From contig WLWT01000001.1 of the NCBI GenBank assembly GCA_012103455.1, positions 792,001-856,000 on the forward strand: a DNA stretch of 64,000 nt. The letters are read 5' to 3'. Below, piece by piece: positions 26,801-35,662 of the stretch. Origin of the DNA: Gammaproteobacteria bacterium. GTDB taxonomy: Bacteria > Pseudomonadota > Gammaproteobacteria > HK1. Both the position numbers and the translations under genes were made by a program. The stretch's first letter is position 1. The number at the start of each line of letters is the position of its first letter. The notes beneath the pieces were generated by a model. It worked only from the letters and a program-made list of their open reading frames with translations, had not been told where the DNA came from and did not search any database.

Positions 26801-27520
26801 GTTCCTAAAGTTGGCTTTGTAGAGGTAGCCGGCGCCGCGCTGCCGATCGCCTCCATGCTGACCAAAAGCATGGCGGTGGCGGTGGATTTGGTGCTGACGG
26901 TAGCCGCCGCCGCGCTGGCGCTGAACATGTTGTCGCAGCACATCGCTTTAGATAGTCCCGCCGCCGGCACGCCCGTGCTGGTAGTCGCCGGTCTCGCCAT
27001 GGGGTACTTGACCATCGGCCGCGACTGGTGGCTGAGCCCAGGCCGCAAACTGCTTCGTTTGCAGTTGGCCCGGCTGCCGGGCAACGTACCGGGGCTGCTA
27101 GGCCGGCGGGTGAGCGTGCATAGCGAGGCGTTACCCGATGGGCGAAACACACGCATGCAGCGGGCGCTGGCCGTCATCATCATCGGTTCGGCGCTCATCG
27201 GGCTCGCACTGGCCAACGCGATGGCAGCCACCGGTGTGTTCCAGCAGGCGCGCAGCCATCTACTAAGCCGTCCCACCGTGCCGGGTTTGGGTCAGCCCCT
27301 TGAGGTTGCAACGTTTCCGCGGGCGGTACTGATCTCGGCTGAGCGGGCTTATGTGCAGGTCTTCGCCAAGTCCTCCGAGCACGGCGCGGTGTTGGAGGTG
27401 TTTTTGCAGCGCGCCGTAGAGGGTCATTGGACAGTGCTGGCGGCAAGAGTTGCGGCGGATCCAATGTTGGCGAACTATTCTTTGGGCGTTGCCTTTAGAG
27501 ATCTACCGGATTTTCCTTAG
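26801..27520 (+). CDS. RDD-like membrane protein
   Basis: About 239 residues from the ATG at 26801. Two to three hydrophobic segments (residues about 15-45, 55-75 and 125-150 from this start) frame 'GYLTIGRDWWLSPGRKLLRLQL', which resembles the RDD-family segment following the first helix pair. The C-terminal half is soluble and unrecognised. No strong ribosome site decides between 26801, a TTG at 26726 and an ATG at 26855. It is divergent from the TRAP genes and convergent with the TPR gene. Confidence 0.55.
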   Translation, partial: VPKVGFVEVAGAALPIASMLTKSMAVAVDLVLTVAAAALALNMLSQHIALDSPAAGTPVLVVAGLAMGYLTIGRDWWLSPGRKLLRLQLARLPGNVPGLLGRRVSVHSEALPDGRNTRMQRALAVIIIGSALIGLALANAMAATGVFQQARSHLLSRPTVPGLGQPLEVATFPRAVLISAERAYVQVFAKSSEHGAVLEVFLQRAVEGHWTVLAARVAADPMLANYSLGVAFRDLPDFP

Positions 27521-27540
27521 GCTCTTGTTATCCTGGCCCC

Positions 27541-27585
27541 CATTGGCCTGGTCTCCATTGGCCTAGGCCCCATTGGCCTAGGCCT
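27541..27585. repeat. 15-bp tandem repeat, three copies
   Basis: CATTGGCCTGGTCTC, CATTGGCCTAGGCCC and CATTGGCCTAGGCCT in direct succession at the junction of two convergent genes. The last copy forms the stop region of the TPR gene (its final codons read on the minus strand). Confidence 0.85.
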
Positions 27586-29143
27586 CTTCATCCGTTTCTA
27601 ACTGCGCATTGACTTCCATGGCAATCGCCAGTTGCTCCAAGCCGAGTTCACTCAGCCGTGGGTGGCTGGCGCCGCGGAAAATCTCCAGCGCCATATGAAT
27701 ATCCGCGACGGCGCGGCGTGAGACGTCCACATCGTGGGTGTACTCGGCGAGTTTGCGCCGTGCTACTGCGAGGTTGGCCAGGGTCATGGCGAAAGTCATG
27801 GGTTCGCCCTCGCGATCTATCTCTTTGAGCGCCTCGCGGTAGGCGGCGATAGCGCGGCCAAAATTCAATGCATCGCCGGCCCGCTCGCCGTGGGCTTGCA
27901 GGGCGGCGCCCAGGTCGTTTTGGGTCAGCGCCCATTGGCGCGGCATACGCGCCCGTGTGCGTATCGTGAGCGCCGTCCTATAAGCCCTCACCGACTGTGC
28001 TAGCAGCTCTGTGTCCTCGCGCATGTCGCCGAGCAGGCGCAGCGCAGCGCCTAGATTGGCCTGGGTGGTGGCAAAGAACAGCGGTTTTCGCTCAGGTGTC
28101 CAAATGGCGAGGGCCGCCTGGTACGCCGCCACTGCCCGCTCTAGCAACCCGGCGTCCTGCTTTTGGCGTGCCAATGTCTGCCACAGCGCCGCCAGATTAC
28201 TGTGCACACTGGCCCGCCCGTCTGGCGCGGCATTGGATACGGGCATCTCCAGCGCGGCCTCGAATGTATTGACGGCACGTTCCAGCAGTTCGGTATCCAA
28301 TTGCCGTTGACCCAAGCTACCTATGGCGTTGCCCAGGTGATTTTGGGTGGCCGCCCACTGGGAAGGTTCGCGTACTCGATCGCGCAGCTCGAGTGCCGCC
28401 TCGAATACACTGATGGCACGGCTCAGGTTGGCCGTGCCGCTTTGTTGCCGGCCTAAAAAGCCCAGGGTTTGCCCGAGGCAGTCATAAACCCACGCCCGCT
28501 CGGCCGGCACCGCACCTGCGGCGGATGCCGTAGGCAGCAAGATATCCTCGCACAGTCGCTTCAGGGCCTCCAAGGCCTCGGTATCGTTGAACTCGCGTCC
28601 CTGATCGAGCGCGAACTCGGCCTGTTGCAGCCGGTAGCGCCAGCACGCCTCTGGCGCCGCTGCCAACCCGGCGGCTTCTTCGCTGAGCGCGCTGGCGCGG
28701 CGAAAGTTGAAGGCGATCGCTGCCGCCAGTGCTTGTAGTGCTCGGATGCGGGCCGCATCCCCACTTGGTTGGGCGCACCTGGCGAAAGCCCACTCCAAGG
28801 CATCGTCAATGCGCGCAAGAGTGGTAGCGGCCGAAGTGTTGAGCGCTTGTTGCGCCCGTTCTATAGCCGCTGTGGCGGCGGGATCGGTTATCTCTAAACG
28901 CGCATCGACGATGCGCTCATGCAGGGTTTGCAAGCGCATCCAAGCTTGCTCCAACAGGGGCTGGACTTGCATTCGCGCACAGTCCAGGGCCAGCAGCGGG
29001 CCTAGCAACATCTCCAAGCGAGTGATGCCCGCGCCCAGATGCGCGGAAATCACCCTCAGCTCAACTGCTTTGACGTCGTGCTCGAACCAGTTCCGGGCTG
29101 GTGCGCCCGTCCCCCGATCGCCGGTCCCCTCCGAATTAGTCAA
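27578..29143 (-). CDS. Tetratricopeptide-repeat protein downstream of aprA
   Basis: 521 residues, mostly TPR units of the 'QWAxTQNxLGxAxxxLGxRxxD...LLxxAVxAYxxAL' type (at least six between residues about 220 and 500), as in kinesin-light-chain-like and CHAT-associated TPR proteins. The N-terminal 200 residues are helical and unrecognised. The probable start is TTG at 29143, 8 bp inside the end of aprA, which implies translation coupled to the apr operon. No catalytic domain or signal peptide is seen. A link to APS reductase is suggested only by position. Confidence 0.75.
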   Translation of the reverse strand: MTNSEGTGDRGTGAPARNWFEHDVKAVELRVISAHLGAGITRLEMLLGPLLALDCARMQVQPLLEQAWMRLQTLHERIVDARLEITDPAATAAIERAQQALNTSAATTLARIDDALEWAFARCAQPSGDAARIRALQALAAAIAFNFRRASALSEEAAGLAAAPEACWRYRLQQAEFALDQGREFNDTEALEALKRLCEDILLPTASAAGAVPAERAWVYDCLGQTLGFLGRQQSGTANLSRAISVFEAALELRDRVREPSQWAATQNHLGNAIGSLGQRQLDTELLERAVNTFEAALEMPVSNAAPDGRASVHSNLAALWQTLARQKQDAGLLERAVAAYQAALAIWTPERKPLFFATTQANLGAALRLLGDMREDTELLAQSVRAYRTALTIRTRARMPRQWALTQNDLGAALQAHGERAGDALNFGRAIAAYREALKEIDREGEPMTFAMTLANLAVARRKLAEYTHDVDVSRRAVADIHMALEIFRGASHPRLSELGLEQLAIAMEVNAQLETDEEA

Positions 29144-30971
29144 TGATGTGGTAGAGCGGCGCTTTTTCCAGCGTCCATTCGCCCGATTGCGGATCGCGGC
29201 GGGAGGTGGTCAGCACATGCCAATTCTCGTCATCTAACTTCATGTGGTCGCCGCGGTAATAATACCCCGGCCAGCGGGTCTCTTGGCGGAACAAAGTGTG
29301 CTGCACCACGCACTCCGAGGCGGTGGTACGGTGCTGCAACTCCCAGGCGCGCTGTAACTGGTGTAAATCTTCGGCGCCCAGGTGCTCAAGGTCTTCTTGC
29401 AAGATCCTCAGCAGATGCAAGCCGCGCTTTAGCAGCGGTTCGTTGGTCATGTAGTTGCCCGTGATGCCGCCGGCGTATTCGTCCATCAGTTTCTCAAGCC
29501 GCTGCAAGCCGTGAATGGGCAAGATGTAGTTGGGTGACACCGTCCCGCCCACGATTTCGTTGCGGCCAATCTGGTAGTTTTCCAGCGGCTTGTAGATGGT
29601 TTTGCGCAGGCTCTCATATTGCTGCTCGGAGACCTGCCACTTCTCGTTCTTGCGATCGCGCACGTACTGACAGGCGGCTTTAGCGGCCAAGCGGCCCTCG
29701 GTGAACGATCCCGATGAGAAAGCGTGAGCGGTACCGCCCAGCGCATCGCCCGCGCCGAACAGCCCTTCCACCGTCATCATCCGGTTGTAGCCCCAGTAGT
29801 ACTCCGAGGGCGACACGTCTTCGGGCCCACTGGCCCAGGCGCCCGAGCAGGTCGCATGCGAGCCCATCACGTAGGGCTCGGAGGTGGTCAGTTCAGGGTT
29901 GGTGTACTTGGGGTCGATATCCTGCGAGGCCCACACCACCGCTTGCCCCACCGTCATGCCGAGGAAGTTCTCCCAGCCCACCGTCTCCTTATGCGGGTCC
30001 TGGAAAGCCTCGGTGGTGACCATGTGGATGGGACCCTGCCCGGCTTTCATCTCCTCCACGAAAGCGTGGTTGCGAAGACAGGTAGGCGTCGGATGATGGT
30101 CGATGTACTCGCCCACTAGCGACTTGGTCTGCTCGTACCACTTCTCCTCGTAGTTCTCGCCGTAAGCGTTTTGGGTATAGGTCTTGAGGTGCAAGAAGTA
30201 GGCACCCACCGGCCCATAGCCGTCCTTGAAGCGGCACAGCACGATGCGGTTTTCCATCTGCGTCATCTTGGCGCCGGCCTGGATCGGCAGCGCATAAGCA
30301 GATGCGGAACTCCACGGCGCGTACCAGGTGCGGCCCATGCCCTCGCCGACCGAGCGCGGCTTGAAGATGTGCGAAGCGCCGCCTGCGCCCACGATCACCG
30401 CTTTGGCCCTGAAGATATGGAAATTGCCGGTGCGTACGTTAAAACCCACCGCACCTGCCACCCGATTGGGTTGCTTCTCATCCATGAGCAGATGCGTGAC
30501 CATGATGCGGTTGTACACCTTATCGGCGGATTTCTTCGCCGCCTCGGCGACGATCGGCTTATAGCTCTCGCCGTGGATCATGATCTGCCACTTGCCTTCG
30601 CGCAGGTACCGGTCCGTATCCGGATCGCGCATCATCGGCAGACCCCACTCATCGAATTTATGCACGGTGGAATCGACGTGCCGGGCCATATCGTAAGCGA
30701 GGTCTTCGCGCACTATGCCCATGAGGTCGTTGCGGGCGTAGCGTACGTGGTCCTCGGGGGTGTTCTCATTCCACTGCATGCCCATGTAGCAGTTGATGGC
30801 GTAAAGCCCCTGAGCCACCGCGCCGCTGCGATCTATATTGGCCTTCTCTGCTACCACTATCTTGAGGTCGCGGCCCCAGTGGCGTGCCTCGTAGGCGGCG
30901 CCGGTACCGCCCATGCCCGCGCCTACGATCAGGATGTCGCAATCTTCGAAAACGGTTTTGTATCTAGCCAT
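29136..30971 (-). CDS. aprA: Adenylylsulfate reductase, alpha subunit (FAD)
   Basis: 611 residues. AprA carries FAD and interconverts sulfite + AMP and adenosine-5'-phosphosulfate. FAD motif 'DILIVGAGMGGTGAAYEARHWG' is at the N-terminus; other conserved blocks are 'RSGAVAQGLYAINCYMG', 'NDLMGIVREDLAYDMARHVD', 'GRTWYAPWSSASAYAL', 'GPIHMVTTEA' and 'GDALGGTAHAFSSGSFTEGRLAAKAA'. The gene order aprM-aprB-aprA with one-base overlaps is the sulfur-oxidiser arrangement, in which the enzyme runs in reverse to oxidise sulfite in the cytoplasm. No sat or dsr gene is in the window. Confidence 0.96.
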   Translation of the reverse strand: MARYKTVFEDCDILIVGAGMGGTGAAYEARHWGRDLKIVVAEKANIDRSGAVAQGLYAINCYMGMQWNENTPEDHVRYARNDLMGIVREDLAYDMARHVDSTVHKFDEWGLPMMRDPDTDRYLREGKWQIMIHGESYKPIVAEAAKKSADKVYNRIMVTHLLMDEKQPNRVAGAVGFNVRTGNFHIFRAKAVIVGAGGASHIFKPRSVGEGMGRTWYAPWSSASAYALPIQAGAKMTQMENRIVLCRFKDGYGPVGAYFLHLKTYTQNAYGENYEEKWYEQTKSLVGEYIDHHPTPTCLRNHAFVEEMKAGQGPIHMVTTEAFQDPHKETVGWENFLGMTVGQAVVWASQDIDPKYTNPELTTSEPYVMGSHATCSGAWASGPEDVSPSEYYWGYNRMMTVEGLFGAGDALGGTAHAFSSGSFTEGRLAAKAACQYVRDRKNEKWQVSEQQYESLRKTIYKPLENYQIGRNEIVGGTVSPNYILPIHGLQRLEKLMDEYAGGITGNYMTNEPLLKRGLHLLRILQEDLEHLGAEDLHQLQRAWELQHRTTASECVVQHTLFRQETRWPGYYYRGDHMKLDDENWHVLTTSRRDPQSGEWTLEKAPLYHIID

Positions 30972-31459
30972 TAATAGTAGACCCCCTGTTTGAAGCGGCT
31001 CTTGTCGATGACCGGCAGTCCCTCTTCGACATTGAGCGCATCGGGCTCGAAGCTAAGATGCTGCGACTTCACTTCCTCCTCAGAGGGCGCTGCCAGCTCC
31101 GCTAGCTTCGGGATGGCCGAGCCCCACGGCTTAGTGGTGATCGGGGAGACGAAGTCCTTCTGGGTGCCGTTGCGGAACTTGATGCGCCAGGAAATAGTGC
31201 CTTTTTCCTCTTCGCGGCGTACCCGCACGCTGTGGCCAAGCGGCGCGAAATCAGCGTAGCCGCGATCGTCGATGGCGTTTTGCGGGCAAGCTTTTACGCA
31301 GCTATAGCATTCCCAGCACATGTTGGGCTCGATATTCATTGCCCGGCGGTAGGTTTTGTCGATGTGCATGATGTCGGACGGGCAGATATCGACACAGTGA
31401 CCGCAGCCGTCGCAGCGGGTCATATAGACGAAAGTAGGCATGGAGGGGGGCTCCGTCAA
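30971..31459 (-). CDS. aprB: Adenylylsulfate reductase, beta subunit (two [4Fe-4S])
   Basis: 162 residues. Two ferredoxin-type clusters are bound by 'RCDGCGHCVDICPSD' and 'CWECYSCVKACPQNA'. The C-terminal half wraps around AprA in known structures. It passes electrons between AprA's FAD and the membrane partner. It overlaps aprA by one base and follows aprM by 40 bp on the minus strand. Confidence 0.96.
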   Translation of the reverse strand: MTEPPSMPTFVYMTRCDGCGHCVDICPSDIMHIDKTYRRAMNIEPNMCWECYSCVKACPQNAIDDRGYADFAPLGHSVRVRREEEKGTISWRIKFRNGTQKDFVSPITTKPWGSAIPKLAELAAPSEEEVKSQHLSFEPDALNVEEGLPVIDKSRFKQGVYY

Positions 31460-31499
31460 ATTGGGGCGGTAAGTGTATGCGAGGTGGTAACAGCCGGTA

Positions 31500-32291
31500 T
31501 CAGTAATGGCGAGGCAGTTCGCGTTTGATGCCTAGCCCGAAGGTCTCGGGGCTATCGGCCGGTGGTGGCAAGTTGTCCATGGAGCCATCCGCCTCGGCCA
31601 CGTGTTTTTGATAAGCCGCCGCGGGCTTGAAGAACATATGCGCGAACTTCGACCACATCACGCCGCCGAACAACACGGTGCTGGAGATGACGAACAGCCA
31701 GAAGCAAATAGACGTGAGTAGAGCGGCGTCATTGGCTTGGAACACCGACCAGAGCAGGGCAAAAGTGGTGGAGGCGAGCAGCGACAGTACAAAGAGATCG
31801 GCACGCATGATGCGGTACCACGGGTAACCCTCAGCCGCCACATCGACGCGGATAAAGAACCAGAACCAGTAGCCGCCTAGGCAAACGGACAAAGCACCCA
31901 AGTGCCAAAGCGCGGTCACCACAACCGGCGCTGCTGCGTGCGGCGCGGCGTGCCCGAACACCAAGATGGCAGTGGTCGCCACATAAGCGATAAAGCCGTA
32001 CATGGTCAGCAGGTGCGCCAAGCGCCGTTTAGGGTTGCAGAACTCGGAGGAGGTCAACACATCACTGGCCACGGTCTTGGCCAAAATAGCCGTCTTCTCA
32101 CCACCGCCGACCTCGCGGGTCCGCGCGGCCTCGGCTTTTTTCGCATTCTGAAAGAAATACTTGGCGCTTTTCTTGTGAATGATGTCGGCCAACGTACCGG
32201 CCACGACGAGGACAAACATCAGCACCACGTACGCCTGCATCGCGGCCGCGGGAATGGTAGCGGACAACTCCGCGAACGGGTTATAGGTCAT
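31500..32291 (-). CDS. aprM: APS reductase membrane anchor AprM
   Basis: 263 residues with about five to six membrane segments (around residues 15-35, 92-115, 120-140, 165-190, 195-220). It matches the AprM type found in Allochromatium-like sulfur oxidisers: 'NPKRRLAHLLTMYGFIAYVATTAILVFGH' and 'GYPWYRIMRADLFVLSLLASTTFALLW'. It is thought to link AprBA to the quinone pool in place of the QmoABC complex. It is the first gene of the aprMBA operon; no qmo genes are seen. Confidence 0.88.
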   Translation of the reverse strand: MTYNPFAELSATIPAAAMQAYVVLMFVLVVAGTLADIIHKKSAKYFFQNAKKAEAARTREVGGGEKTAILAKTVASDVLTSSEFCNPKRRLAHLLTMYGFIAYVATTAILVFGHAAPHAAAPVVVTALWHLGALSVCLGGYWFWFFIRVDVAAEGYPWYRIMRADLFVLSLLASTTFALLWSVFQANDAALLTSICFWLFVISSTVLFGGVMWSKFAHMFFKPAAAYQKHVAEADGSMDNLPPPADSPETFGLGIKRELPRHY

Positions 32292-32689
32292 GTCTTGTGT
32301 TCCCCCATGGCAATCTTAGCCCGGGAAGTGTCGGTAAGTTTCAGGCATATTTCAATCCGCAAGAAGATTTCTGCGGGAATAACCCACGGTTATGCGCATT
32401 GGGGTCGGACCGTGGCAACGTCCTGATTTTTTCAACGAACAGCTACGTTTGGTAGCGCGGTTTGGACGCCTAGAGCGCTACTTTGGCCATCGAAACGGCG
32501 GTGCCTGAGGCCTGATATCGGCCACTTTAGGTTCTCGTTCTCGAAAATGGGCGCTAAGGTGGCAATCTAGGCCAATGTGTAAGAGCGGTAAATGTTGAGG
32601 GATCGGCTAGTTATTAGTGATCCGTCCCCAACTTATGCTTGCGGAAGGTGGCCGTGGCGAACTCGGCCACCCCCTCTGAGTGCGGTGCA
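32292..32689. other. Intergenic region upstream of aprM
   Basis: 398 bases between aprM (start) and the end of the beta-propeller gene, expected to hold the aprMBA promoter on the minus strand. A 38-codon frame at 32392-32508 (MRIGVGPWQRPDFFNEQLRL...) has no known relatives that I recognise and no ribosome site. I see no other feature. Confidence 0.4.
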
Positions 32690-33772
32690 CTAGTTGGCCG
32701 GTGTACGCGTATCGGTGTACTTAAAGGTGTAGATGTAAGAATTCGCCATAGTGGGCTTATCTTGTGTGACGTACAGTAAGCCATTCGCCCCGGCAGTTAC
32801 ACCTTCAGCCTGCTCGATGCATTGTGGCGTATCGCCCTGGAATGTCAGTAATCTAAAAGTATCGTATTTTCGCTTAACAACATCGTACAGGAACACCGCC
32901 TGGGCTTTATCGCTAGCGATCCACACCTGATTCTCCGTAGGACCCATGGTCACCCCGGAAAAATCTCGCACAACCGTGTTGTCATCACTCACAGCTATGC
33001 GGTCGGGGAAAGGGTGGTTTTGCGGACATTGGCCAGCAAAGTCACCGCAATTTAACACTTGCATCGACGCGATTTCGTTGGTCGCGGTATTCACTTCTAT
33101 CAACAAACCTGGATTTTTCTCTTTGATGATGAACACGCGGCGCGCGGCCACATGGTAAGTGATCCCTTCAAGCCGGTCATTGGAACTGGATGCGCTCATG
33201 TAGTGTGCTAGTGTGGTCTGAGTGTAGTCCCGTGGATCGGTGACCGTGTCATATCCAATCATGGTAGACAGCGGTGTGGCTAATCCCGGTGATTTAGGGG
33301 CGCGGTCCGGAATGCTCGACACATTCACCACTGTAACCGCTCCTTCTTGCAGCACCAGGAGGTCTTGACCAAACAAGGCGATACCTTCGAGATCCTCACC
33401 ATTGGTCGAGCCCAGATCGATTTTATCGGCGGCGTCGCTACCGATATGACCATTAGCACCGACTCTGTAGACATTGTTCTTGGCGTCGCTAACCGTCCAA
33501 TACCAAAAGCCGCCTGGTGCATTCACATCCTCTTGCACCACGAGCCCCGACAGTTCGTTGACCTCGTTTTTGTTCGAGTCGCGTGAGAGCCGCACCCGGT
33601 TTTGCAAAGCCAACGTTTGCCGATAGTCATGATCGTCCACCACCTTGCAATCGCTTGTAGGTTGGTCGGCCAGCAACGGGCCCGCAAGTACACTTAAGAG
33701 TGCCGCCGAGCCACACATCCGTAGCCGGCTGAGCATGGTAGGTATTATGGACTTCATAGAGGGTGATCTCAT
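32690..33772 (-). CDS. Secreted SdiA-regulated/phytase-like beta-propeller protein
   Basis: 360 residues. The hydrophobic segment 'CGSAALLSVLAGPLLA' marks a signal peptide, and a Met five residues in is an alternative start. The mature part reads 'NELSGLVVQED...FWYWTVSDAKNNVYRVGANGHI', 'NGEDLEGIALFGQDLLVLQE', 'DRLEGITYH', 'DFSGVTMGPTENQVWIASDKAQAVFLYDV' and 'QAEGVTAGANGLLYVTQDKP', the repeated strand pattern of SdiA-regulated/esterase-like phytase propellers. Four cysteines suggest disulfides. Its substrate or role is unknown and it stands alone. Confidence 0.65.
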   Translation of the reverse strand: MRSPSMKSIIPTMLSRLRMCGSAALLSVLAGPLLADQPTSDCKVVDDHDYRQTLALQNRVRLSRDSNKNEVNELSGLVVQEDVNAPGGFWYWTVSDAKNNVYRVGANGHIGSDAADKIDLGSTNGEDLEGIALFGQDLLVLQEGAVTVVNVSSIPDRAPKSPGLATPLSTMIGYDTVTDPRDYTQTTLAHYMSASSSNDRLEGITYHVAARRVFIIKEKNPGLLIEVNTATNEIASMQVLNCGDFAGQCPQNHPFPDRIAVSDDNTVVRDFSGVTMGPTENQVWIASDKAQAVFLYDVVKRKYDTFRLLTFQGDTPQCIEQAEGVTAGANGLLYVTQDKPTMANSYIYTFKYTDTRTPAN

Positions 33773-33888
33773 ATTGGTTACGCTCAGGACTTGGCTTCTC
33801 CGCCGCTAGCGCAAAAGCTGATCAGTGCTTGCCAGTGTGCCAGTATTATGCCAGTTAGGCAATTATAGGCGAGGAGAGAGAGTGCACC

Positions 33889-34198
33889 ATGCACATGGGT
33901 TATGCGGCGTTCTTCCAGAACCTTATTGAGTGGATGACGGATGCAAGGAGGTTTACATCCACGAACTGGCCATGGCGGGTTCGGTGGAAGCTGAAGGCTC
34001 CGATTCCATATGGACCGCTGAGCACCAATTCGACAGCTACACCATGTGTCCTAGTCCCATCCACTTTTAAACTATATGGCTGGACGCACCGAAAGGGTGA
34101 AGCTCAACTCATGCGTGGTGGTGGTGCCCTGGCATGAACCGGTCCGAGTGGCCGAGGAGATCGCCGTCTTCGATCAACGGTGGCAGGCCCCATGAGTT
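33889..34198 (+). pseudogene. Luciferase-like (LLM) flavin monooxygenase, N-terminal remnant
   Basis: The segment begins MHMGYAAFFQN, shifts frame to 'VYIHELAMAGSVEAEGSDSIWTAEHQFDSYTMCPSPIHF', and shifts again to 'YMAGRTERVKLNSCVVVVPWHEPVRVAEEIAVFDQRWQAP' before a stop. Together these form the first ~110 residues of an LLM-class oxidoreductase; the catalytic barrel beyond that is gone. Two frameshifts and the truncation make it non-functional. About 110 bases of possible tail sequence precede the arylsulfotransferase-like gene. Confidence 0.7.
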
Positions 34199-34306
34199 GG
34201 CGCGCACTCATCCCAGAACGTTCTCTGAAAAAGTATTACCGCGTCTTGAGCACGTGGATAGCGGGCCGGAGATCGGTCTGGCCATGGCCAGTTAAGAGGC
34301 AACCGT

Positions 34307-35650
34307 ATGTACACCGTTTTCCCCACCGGCACCACCATTTACAGCCCAGAGAAATGCTTCAACGGCTACACCCTCCATCCATCGCATCAACCAGGCGTCG
34401 GCGCCCTGCTCATCGATATGAATGGCAACGTGGTCCGCTCCTGGCCGCACTTCGATGGCTTCATGGTCAACTTATTACCTGAAGGGCGTATTCTCGGCGG
34501 TCAGACTGGGCGCGTAACCAGCGCCTATAACCATACTTTCGGCAGTGACGATGTAATCCAAGAGGATTGGCACGGTCATGTTGAATGGCACTTCAATCAG
34601 GCCGATGAGATGGCGTTCGATGGCAAGCGTTCTTGGTCCGCCCGGCAAAACCATGATCTGGTAAGAGCGGGTTGCCCGGTTGGCTATTACGTCCCCGGCA
34701 CGCCGCCCAGTATTGAGAACAGCCCAACGCTGATGCTGAGCTACCGCAGCGGCCACTATCCGCAAGTCACCCGTGACTATTTACCCCGTGCCACCCGCAT
34801 GATCGAAGTGAGTTGGAGTGGTGACATCACGTGGGATTGGATGCCAGCGGAACAATTTCACCAGTTCGGCCATAGCGAAGCAGCCAAAAACGCCATCATG
34901 CGCCACTGCCGCAATCAACATGGCGTCTTTCAGAACACCTGCTCCTACGTGGGGCCGAACCCGTGGTTCGATGCTGGCGATACCCGTCTCAGTCCGGACA
35001 ACATCATCACGGATGATCGCGGCACGATGATCTACATCATCTCCAAGCAAACCGGCGAGATCGTCTGGAAGGTGGGCCCCGACTATTCCATGGATCCGGC
35101 GCTCAAAAAACTGGGCTGCGTCATAGGTCCCCATCACGCGCACATCATTCCCAGGGGCCTGCCGGGCGAAGGCAATATCCTCGTATTCGATAATGGTGGC
35201 GCGGCTGGATTTGGTGCTCCCAACCCCGGCGCCCCGGATGGCACATGGAACGCGCTAAGGGATCATTCGCGGGTGTTGGAAATCAATCCGATCACACTTG
35301 AAATCGTCTGGGAGTGCACTGCCCGCACCATAGGTTATCCATGCGGCGGGGAAGACTTCAGCAAATTCTACAGCCGCTATAAGAGCGCGGCGCAGCGCTT
35401 ACCCAATGGCAATACGCTGATTACCGAATCCAACTGTGGCCGTGTCTTCGAGGTCGCACGCGACGGCGAAATAGTCTGGGAATACATCAATCCGCACAAT
35501 CAAGCGAAGCGCGACGGACTGTTTGTGAGCGATGTATTCAGAGCCTACCGCTATCCGTATGATTGGGTGCCGCAGTTGGACCAGCCCCTGGAACGGGCCG
35601 TCATTCCACCCGAGAACGGTACCTTCAGAATCCCGCCGGTCTCCAGCTAA
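34307..35650 (+). CDS. Arylsulfotransferase (ASST)-family protein
   Basis: 447 residues, a beta-propeller type protein. Typical ASST features: N-terminal 'GYTLHPSHQPGVGALLIDMNGNVVRSWPHFDGFMVNLLPEGRILGG', repeated 'W-x-hydrophobic' blade sequences such as 'GEIVWKVGPDYS', 'LEIVWECTART' and 'GEIVWEYINPH', and 'GPHHAHIIPRGLPGEGNILVFDNGG' with candidate catalytic histidines. Bacterial ASSTs move sulfate between phenols, but this group lacks a visible signal peptide and its donor is unknown. The neighbour is a convergent amidohydrolase. The specific function is not assignable. Confidence 0.75.
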   Translation: MYTVFPTGTTIYSPEKCFNGYTLHPSHQPGVGALLIDMNGNVVRSWPHFDGFMVNLLPEGRILGGQTGRVTSAYNHTFGSDDVIQEDWHGHVEWHFNQADEMAFDGKRSWSARQNHDLVRAGCPVGYYVPGTPPSIENSPTLMLSYRSGHYPQVTRDYLPRATRMIEVSWSGDITWDWMPAEQFHQFGHSEAAKNAIMRHCRNQHGVFQNTCSYVGPNPWFDAGDTRLSPDNIITDDRGTMIYIISKQTGEIVWKVGPDYSMDPALKKLGCVIGPHHAHIIPRGLPGEGNILVFDNGGAAGFGAPNPGAPDGTWNALRDHSRVLEINPITLEIVWECTARTIGYPCGGEDFSKFYSRYKSAAQRLPNGNTLITESNCGRVFEVARDGEIVWEYINPHNQAKRDGLFVSDVFRAYRYPYDWVPQLDQPLERAVIPPENGTFRIPPVSS

Positions 35651-35662
35651 CCAACCATGCGG

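Noticed and set aside
30171..30974. 267-aa plus-strand frame opposite aprA
   Set aside because: It is antisense to aprA, which has unmistakable FAD and family motifs.
32392..32508. 38-aa frame upstream of aprM
   Set aside because: No ribosome site, no relatives recognised and too short to support.
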